In this document: piece by piece, positions 58,649 to 64,000 of the stretch
Layout: each line of letters begins with the position of its first letter
How positions within the stretch are numbered: position 1 is the stretch's first letter
Origin: Hyphomonas sp.
GTDB lineage: Bacteria > Pseudomonadota > Alphaproteobacteria > Caulobacterales > Hyphomonadaceae
Length of the DNA stretch: 64,000 nt
Assembly: GCA_016124495.1 (NCBI GenBank)
Contig: WGNP01000009.1
Coordinates: 25,091 to 89,090 of the forward strand
Direction: 5' to 3'
Notes under the pieces: generated by a model
Databases searched by the model: none
What the model was told of the DNA's origin: nothing
The model's input: the letters and a program-made list of their open reading frames with translations, nothing else
Position numbers and translations under genes: made by a program

Positions 58649-59956
58649 ATGGACAGGCGCCAGTTTTTCGCAGGCCTTGCTGCAGCCATGCTCGCGGCCC
58701 GCGCGCACGCCGACCCGGGAGGCTCAGAGCCCGAGTTTACCCATGATGAACTCCTGGGCGCCGTGCTCAACGAGATCGAGGCGTTCGCCGGACAATCGGT
58801 CAGCCGCCTGTCCGCCGAGAGTGTCGAGGGGCCAGACAAGGCCATCATGCTGGTCTCTGCCCTGAACGCATCGTTCGACGTGCCGCCCCTCTCGCCGGAA
58901 CTGATCGCCGCCCTGTCGGCAAAGTCCTACTGGGACACGCCCCTCGCAGACCGCCCCAAGCCGGAATGGCCGGGGTCGCGGGCGCCGGACTATCTTCACC
59001 TCAACGCCTACGTGCCGCCGCCTGCCAGCTTCAGCGTGTCGTCTGCGCTGCTGGCCTTCCTCGCAGACCGCAATGATTTCCCGCTGGCGACGGCCGGCGA
59101 CATCGTCGTGTTTGGCCTGCGGGGCTGCCGGATCGCCGGAGGTGAGACGCACCAGGACTGGGCGAGCGAGCATGCGCTCATCGTCGATCCGCCGACCCAT
59201 CTCGCCCAGAAATGCGTGCTCGGCCTCTGGCGCCGCTCGGACAACAAGGTCGCGGTCTTCCGCGGTTCGACCGTGCCGGCCGCGCACAATATCTTCACGA
59301 GCCTCTTCGTGCAGGGCAATGGAACGAGCCTCCTGCCGACCGGTCTTTACACATACAATCGAGGCACCCACAAGGCGACGCCGGCGACCAGCGCGCAGCG
59401 CGGCTCCATGTTGATCTCCGGCAATTATCCCGTGCTGCGCACCGCCGCATCGCTCGTCTATGACCCCTTCCTGCCGACCACGGCCTGGACGCTCGGGGCA
59501 GCTCATAATATTCATGCCGCCGGCCACGGCGACATTTTCAATTCTGCCGGCTGCCAGGTCGTGCACGGCAATTATGTAAAGCCTGCCCGCACACGCACCA
59601 CCGGCGCCTGGGACATCTTCCGGCAGCTCGCCGGGACAGCAGGACCGGGCGGCGCCGCACCATCAGACGATGCGCAGAAACGGTTCCGCTACATGCTGCT
59701 CACAGGCCTGGAAGCTGCGCTTGCCCATGAGGGCTCTCCCGGATTTAGCGACGCCTATCGCCCGCTGAGGATCGGCAGCCGGGGCCCGCGCGTCGCCGCG
59801 CTGCAGGCAGACCTGATGATGGGTGCGGGACGGGGCATTGTGACAAGCGCCGATGGCGACTTCGGGCCGCGGACAGCCTTTGGCGTGCTGGCCGCATCGA
59901 AATCTGGCTACGGGGAATACGCGACACCGATTTCGGCGGCACTCGCGCCGGACTGA
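58649..59956 (+). CDS. Tat-exported protein with C-terminal peptidoglycan-binding domain
   Basis: A 435-residue protein starting MDRRQFFAGLAAAM, a twin-arginine signal. The central 300 residues are not recognised; they include conserved-looking segments SEHALIVDPPTH, LPTGLYTYNRGTHK and a histidine/cysteine cluster (AGHGDIFNSAGCQVVHG) that could be catalytic in an L,D-transpeptidase-like or amidase-like way. A PG_binding_1 domain ends the protein (RIGSRGPRVAALQADLMM ... DGDFGPRTAFGVLAA). It is 87 bases after the zinc-peptidase gene. A cell-wall-directed enzyme or toxin is plausible. Confidence 0.75.
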   Translation: MDRRQFFAGLAAAMLAARAHADPGGSEPEFTHDELLGAVLNEIEAFAGQSVSRLSAESVEGPDKAIMLVSALNASFDVPPLSPELIAALSAKSYWDTPLADRPKPEWPGSRAPDYLHLNAYVPPPASFSVSSALLAFLADRNDFPLATAGDIVVFGLRGCRIAGGETHQDWASEHALIVDPPTHLAQKCVLGLWRRSDNKVAVFRGSTVPAAHNIFTSLFVQGNGTSLLPTGLYTYNRGTHKATPATSAQRGSMLISGNYPVLRTAASLVYDPFLPTTAWTLGAAHNIHAAGHGDIFNSAGCQVVHGNYVKPARTRTTGAWDIFRQLAGTAGPGGAAPSDDAQKRFRYMLLTGLEAALAHEGSPGFSDAYRPLRIGSRGPRVAALQADLMMGAGRGIVTSADGDFGPRTAFGVLAASKSGYGEYATPISAALAPD

Positions 59957-60195
59957 ACCTCGACCTCGATTTTCTGAAGTACGTCTTTATACAGATAATC
60001 TGCATAGGGTGTATTTCGGTTTTATTGGTTTCGCGCCGGAGCCCGCCTTAAGAATTCATGTGAGGCGCGTTTGATGAGTCATTGCCATTGAAGTGTTTTG
60101 TAAAATTTCGCCGACCCGCTCCGCGGGTCAATGGGGTTTAAATGCTCCCTAAAGTGCAGAAAGGCAGAATGTAAAGAGGCCAGAAGGTAAGCTTC

Positions 60196-61785
60196 CTACG
60201 GAAGGGCCCTCGCAAGGCGGAACCCGAGAAAGTAGCCCCGGACGTCGGGCGCGTCCCTGCTGCGGTAGGCGGAGCGCAGGATCTGCGGGGTGTTGTCCCC
60301 CGAGCCGCCGCGGATCACACGGTAGTAGCAAGAACTTTTCGTGAACGACGAGCCATCCAAAGGCTGCTCAGAATACCCGGCCTCATAGCAGTCTTCCACC
60401 CACTCCCAGACATTGCCGTGCAAGTCGTGCAACCCAAACGCATTGGCGCCCTTGCCGCCTACCGGCTGAGTGCGGCCGCTGGAATTTGACAAATACCAGC
60501 CGAAAGCGCCGAGGCGGCTCTCATCCCCGCCAAAACTCCAGCGCGCATCACTCCCCGCCCGCGCGGCATATTCCCATTCCGCCTCAGTCAGGAGCCGGTA
60601 CGTCTGACCCGTCTGCCCACTCAGCCAGGAAGCGTACTTCCTCGCTTCTTCCCAGCTCACATACGTCACCGGGCGGGTGCCCTGCTGGCCATACCCGTCA
60701 TCCCTTGCCGCAGGGCACGCTCCCGCAGACACGCACGCCGAATACTGCCCCGAGGTTACCTCATACTTGCCCACCGCAAACTCATACCCGATCCGAACCG
60801 TCCGCTGCGGGCCCTCATCATCAGTGCGCCCTGCCTCGCTCGTCGGCGAGCCCATCATGAAGCTCCCTGATGGCAGAACAACCATCTCGGGGCCCTTTCC
60901 GCTGCCCGATGTGAAAACGCCCCGGAACGCCTCGCCGACGCGACGCGACGTGGACACCGGCGCCAAGGGTGTCGGCGCAGGTCGGCTAGAAACCGCCACC
61001 ACAGTCGACGCAGCAGGTGCGCAGCCCGCTAAGCAGACGCGGTTATAAAGCTGAGAATTATACCACGGCCGCTGGATCCGTCCGGTTACCTCCGCCACGC
61101 GAACCTGCACATTATCGAACAGGGCGGCGACCGAGACGCCGGGCCGCCGGATTTCCTCGGCAAGGATCGGGGCGTAGACACCCTCCTTGGCGACATCATC
61201 CAGGCTTGTGGAATAGGCAATCAGCATGTCGGTGGCCGCATCGACGCGGCCAATCCCCTTGGTGCCGGACTTCCAGCCGGACCCGCCGGGAATATTGCGG
61301 CAGGCATCAAAGATCAGGACAACAGCCGTAGCCCCAGTGGCCGAAAAACCATTGCGCTGGTCTTCCATTGCGACGCCATAGCTTGCAAGATCAGACGCGC
61401 CGCGAAGGCGGGCATCCGTGCCCAGAAGGTAGGAAGAGCGCGACTGGGGATGCTGGGCGCCGTGTCCTGTATAATAGACCACAGCGATCGTCTCATCACG
61501 CCGGGCCGCCGCTTCGACCTCAAGCCGGAAGCCATCAAGGGCGTCGACAAGGTCCTTGCCCTTCAGGTTGGACTTTCGTGTAATCGTAAAGCCAGTGTCT
61601 TGCAGCGCTGCCTCAATGGCCCGCGCCTCGGACGCTGCCAGAACCACGCGCGGCAACTCCGTGGGATAGATATAGTCGGTCTGGTCGATGACCAGCGCGA
61701 GGCGGGTCTCGGCGACGGCACTAAGCGCGCAAACGCTTGCAGCAAAACTCATCAACATAAGCCGGACCGCTCGGAAGAGTCTCAC
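60196..61785 (-). CDS. Exported caspase (C14) - FGE/CLec-fold protein, copy 2; probable DGR target
   Basis: A 529-residue paralogue of the gene at 55501. A GTG start lies behind a GAAGG site; the signal is MRLFRAVRLM to AVAE. The caspase dyad is His108 (YYTGHGAQ) and Cys162 (IFDACRNIP). The FGE-like domain is closely similar to copy 1 except in the last variable block (60235-60327). It starts 40 bases after the trypsin gene and is probably its operon partner. The caspase halves are more diverged than the FGE halves, suggesting gene conversion or selection for a constant lectin scaffold. Confidence 0.9.
   Translation of the reverse strand: MRLFRAVRLMLMSFAASVCALSAVAETRLALVIDQTDYIYPTELPRVVLAASEARAIEAALQDTGFTITRKSNLKGKDLVDALDGFRLEVEAAARRDETIAVVYYTGHGAQHPQSRSSYLLGTDARLRGASDLASYGVAMEDQRNGFSATGATAVVLIFDACRNIPGGSGWKSGTKGIGRVDAATDMLIAYSTSLDDVAKEGVYAPILAEEIRRPGVSVAALFDNVQVRVAEVTGRIQRPWYNSQLYNRVCLAGCAPAASTVVAVSSRPAPTPLAPVSTSRRVGEAFRGVFTSGSGKGPEMVVLPSGSFMMGSPTSEAGRTDDEGPQRTVRIGYEFAVGKYEVTSGQYSACVSAGACPAARDDGYGQQGTRPVTYVSWEEARKYASWLSGQTGQTYRLLTEAEWEYAARAGSDARWSFGGDESRLGAFGWYLSNSSGRTQPVGGKGANAFGLHDLHGNVWEWVEDCYEAGYSEQPLDGSSFTKSSCYYRVIRGGSGDNTPQILRSAYRSRDAPDVRGYFLGFRLARALP
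60235..60327 (-). repeat. Variable region 2 (DGR-type VR) of caspase-FGE gene 2
   Basis: This is the counterpart of 55540-55632 with no insertions or deletions. Variable codons (copy 1/copy 2) include GAC/TAC, AAC/ATC, AGC/GAC, GAC/AAC, CGG/CAG, TTC/ATC, AAC/TAC, TGG/AGG, GGC/GAC, GAC/GTC and AAC/GGC, all explainable from a template rich in AAC codons. Confidence 0.7.
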
Positions 61786-61825
61786 GGGTGCACCTTCATA
61801 CGTAAGGTCCGATCATGTTGGCACG

Positions 61826-63424
61826 TCACTTTGCGACGACATCATATTCAAGATAGCCGATCGCAAAGCGATCAGGATCGGGCAGGGCTTCCCGGCTATC
61901 CGGCGCAGTCGATGGCGCCGTATCAAACCGCCCGATACCGCGCGAAGGGTCTGTCGCAATCAGCACCGACCGCAACACGCTGAGGATATAGTCCACCGGA
62001 TTGGAGATCGTCATTTCGGCAAGATCAGGATCAACCGGGATCGGCGTCTCCTCCGGCACAACCAGCGCCAGCAGGGCCTGCCGGCCGGTTGGCAGCTGCG
62101 CAAAGAACTGACCCCGGAAAAGGTCCCCCGGCCCGATGACCGCCCGTCCCTTGGCAAAGACCGGCCAGCCATCGGTGCGGCGCATGTCTGTCTTGGTCGG
62201 GTAGATCTGGCTCAACAGTCCGTTGGCATCATAATCGAACAGGATGAGCCTGCCCTGCATCGGCATCGTCACGCGGATCCTGACGGGCTGGCCGATTCCC
62301 AGCCGGTCCGCGCGGGTCCCCAGCGTATCGAGTAGCGCGATCTCCGGGGCCGACACATCCGCGCCGAGCTCGGTGCGCAATGCTCTGAAAAGGTCGACCA
62401 CACCCGACTGGTTGGACGGCAGCCGCCCAGCCGGCTCGCCGATGAGCGGACCGGTAACGGACTCGATCCAGCCGCGATAGGCCGAGACGCGGGTGTAGAC
62501 CCCCGGCGTGTCGGGTCGGGCGCAGCCGATCCCCCAGCTGACCACGCCAATCTGGTAGGGGCATCCATTCCGGTTGAGCTTGACCAGCGGGCCGCCGCTG
62601 TCACCCTGACAGGAATCCGCCCCGCCCGAAGGCTGGCCCGCGCAGACCTGGGCGGCGGTGACCGAATAAGCGAACTGCCGGTTCGCAGGCTCACGCGCGA
62701 ACGCCGCGCGCAGGCGCGAGACGCACTCCGCCGCGCTCACCGTGGCAAGCGCCGTATCCTGCAGCGTCAGCGACGGCGCCGAGACGCTCGTGCCGCCAGG
62801 AATGCGCCCATATCCGAACCTGAACCGCTTAGGATCCTCATCGAGCAACCCGTACCCGGCAACCTCGGCGACCTCCCCCGAGGCGGTGGAGGCATCGGTT
62901 TCAGCGAGCAGCGAGAGGCTGGCCAGCGTGCCCTGATAGGGCGCTGCAAGCCTGACCAGCGCAATATCATTCCCGAGGGTTGCTGCCCCGCGCTGGTAGT
63001 CCGGGTGGATCTTTATGTCTGTGACAGCAACGCGGTCTTCGGACGCTATGTCATCCAGGCGGGACTTGCCCGCCACGGCGACGATCCGGCGCCCCTTCGC
63101 GACAAGTACCCCGCCCTCGCGCGCCTGGTAGACCCAGTTCCCCTGCGCCGCCCGGCTCGTCTCGACGCAGTGTGCCGCCGTCAGCATCCAGTCCGGCGTG
63201 ATCATCGTGCCACCGCAGAAATGCGACGTGTCTCCGGCGAGATACTCGATCTGCAGTGAGGCCATGCCCGGCCAGTCATCGGCGCGCGCATCATGCCCGC
63301 CGACAATCTTCGAGCCTGTCGTATCCGCCTCGCGGCGGCAGACTTGCTCCTGGGCGGCGGCGCCTAGCAGGGTAGAGCCCGCAACACACAGTATTGCGGA
63401 AGCAATCGACAGACGCCTGAGCAT
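61826..63424 (-). CDS. Secreted trypsin-like serine protease with C-terminal DUF4384
   Basis: A 532-residue protein with a signal to about residue 24 (GAAAQ). A canonical zymogen site SK/IVGG (cleavage after Lys39) precedes a chymotrypsin-fold domain. The triad is His85 (LTAAHC), Asp153 (GNDIALV) and Ser276 (CQGDSGGP). Asp270 at the base of the pocket predicts cleavage after Arg or Lys. After about residue 330 comes a DUF4384-like domain (PVRIRVTMPMQGRLILFDYD, FFAQLPTGRQALLALVVPE), a module often attached to bacterial caspases. It is upstream of and probably cotranscribed with caspase-FGE copy 2. Confidence 0.92.
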   Translation of the reverse strand: MLRRLSIASAILCVAGSTLLGAAAQEQVCRREADTTGSKIVGGHDARADDWPGMASLQIEYLAGDTSHFCGGTMITPDWMLTAAHCVETSRAAQGNWVYQAREGGVLVAKGRRIVAVAGKSRLDDIASEDRVAVTDIKIHPDYQRGAATLGNDIALVRLAAPYQGTLASLSLLAETDASTASGEVAEVAGYGLLDEDPKRFRFGYGRIPGGTSVSAPSLTLQDTALATVSAAECVSRLRAAFAREPANRQFAYSVTAAQVCAGQPSGGADSCQGDSGGPLVKLNRNGCPYQIGVVSWGIGCARPDTPGVYTRVSAYRGWIESVTGPLIGEPAGRLPSNQSGVVDLFRALRTELGADVSAPEIALLDTLGTRADRLGIGQPVRIRVTMPMQGRLILFDYDANGLLSQIYPTKTDMRRTDGWPVFAKGRAVIGPGDLFRGQFFAQLPTGRQALLALVVPEETPIPVDPDLAEMTISNPVDYILSVLRSVLIATDPSRGIGRFDTAPSTAPDSREALPDPDRFAIGYLEYDVVAK

Positions 63425-63821
63425 GGATTTCCCCCACTGTGCGAAATCACGTTAAATCGCAGGCGGAGCTAGTCAATCTTCGGCGTCACCTCAGGCCTGA
63501 AGCGTGTTCCAGCTGACGATCCGCAGCCGCGCCGGCCATGATGCCGGTGGCAATCTTGTTTGACAGGGAAGTGGTTCAATTCGTCAGAAACGGGACCGAT
63601 CACAGGAATAGAGTCATAAAACCCTCACATTGATTGGATCACGGACCAATCTTCGGCAGGCGCGAAACACACCCAGCCCGCCGCCAGCACCTGAAGACCT
63701 TTTGTTCGCTGAACAGCGATCGAACCGGCAGCGCCGGCGCTTCAACATGCATGACCGGACCGCCGCCGCGCCTTCCGGAACCCGCTGTCGGAGGCCATGT
63801 ACGCTTCCAGCATCACCGGGG
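63425..63821. other. Noncoding region between trypsin gene and IS end
   Basis: About 400 bases with no credible gene. It should contain the promoter of the trypsin/caspase unit. The 63640-63800 part has open frames on both strands without recognisable protein similarity, possibly older mobile-element debris. Confidence 0.45.
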
Positions 63822-64000
63822 TGGCCTGCCCCTCAGCAGTGGTCCACCAGATTTGTTAGCCCGGCGGCTTCAAGGTAGCAGCGTTCATGCTGCCACCTCC
63901 CCATAGTAAGGCGGCATGAACGCTGCGGGCAAGATGGCTTTTGGGGCTGGTGGTTTGTAGCCGAGAGATGAGTGTGGCCGGGCGGTGTTGTAGTGCTGCC
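63822..64000 (-). mobile_element. End of an IS3-family insertion sequence (partial, runs off window)
   Basis: The transposase 3' end is followed by a terminal segment (about 63822-63853, TGGCCTGCCCCTCAGCAGTG...) resembling IS3-family inverted-repeat ends with a GTGGTCCACCAGATT core. The other end lies outside the window, so neither the repeat pair nor the target duplication can be verified. Confidence 0.65.
63885..64000 (-). CDS. IS3-family transposase OrfB, C-terminal part (partial)
   Basis: The last 38 codons of a DDE integrase-type transposase. The motif HYNTARPHSSLGYKPPAP is the hallmark C-terminus of IS3 OrfB proteins, ending FMPPYYGEVAA. The catalytic DDE residues are beyond the right edge. 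Confidence 0.88.
   Translation of the reverse strand, partial: QHYNTARPHSSLGYKPPAPKAILPAAFMPPYYGEVAA

Overview
This window is high-GC chromosomal DNA from an alphaproteobacterium, most likely a stalked or budding Hyphomonadaceae-type marine organism. The evidence is an overlapping LmdC-like M23 endopeptidase/bactofilin pair at the left edge, a TonB-energisation operon with DUF3450 and two ExbD genes, a CYP153-type alkane hydroxylase, alphaproteobacterial polysaccharide genes and a curli operon. Genus assignment is inference; no rRNA is present. The only RNA gene seen is a tRNA-Gln(TTG).

Layout. Bases 1-7.3 kb hold the M23/bactofilin pair and, on the minus strand, a seven-gene TonB operon (DUF3450, long ExbB, short ExbB, ExbD, ExbD, TonB, TPR protein). 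Bases 7.7-20 kb are mostly metabolism and housekeeping: tRNA-Gln, SppA, a nucleotide-sugar epimerase, an RluA-type pseudouridine synthase, RarA, a TauD-family dioxygenase, CYP153, and a minus-strand run of DegP/Q protease, GPH-type transporter, acyl-CoA dehydrogenase and a small monooxygenase. Bases 20-24.8 kb form a small plus-strand polysaccharide locus (GT2, PPP phosphatase, Wza/GumB-type export lipoprotein, ExoY-type initiating transferase, GH16 ExoK-like glycanase). Bases 25-32.8 kb hold Tex and a curli operon (csgF, csgG, three different curlins and an unknown secreted protein).

Bases 33-43.3 kb are a minus-strand copper/redox operon: a 1898-residue multicopper oxidase resembling the giant MnxG-type Mn(II) oxidases, a beta-propeller protein, two SCO1/SenC copper chaperones and a cytochrome c fused to a periplasmic-binding-protein-like domain. 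Bases 43.6-54.7 kb encode a complete type II secretion system split over four transcription units (E-F-H-I-J; L-M-C-D-K; G; O).

Bases 54.7-64 kb look like an accessory island of exported peptidase-like proteins: two paralogous caspase-FGE (C-type-lectin fold) proteins, a Cys-rich protein, a Tat-exported zinc peptidase, a Tat-exported peptidoglycan-binding-domain protein and a trypsin-DUF4384 fusion. It is flanked by an IS3 remnant and by the end of an IS3-family element at the right edge. The most striking signal in the window is here. The last about 31 codons before the conserved C-terminus of the two caspase-FGE genes differ almost only at first and second codon positions where one copy carries adenine, and a hairpin overlaps the stop codon. 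This is the signature of diversity-generating-retroelement variable regions, although no reverse transcriptase or template repeat lies in the window. With the neighbouring secretion system, the island may be a diversified, exported caspase/trypsin protease network.
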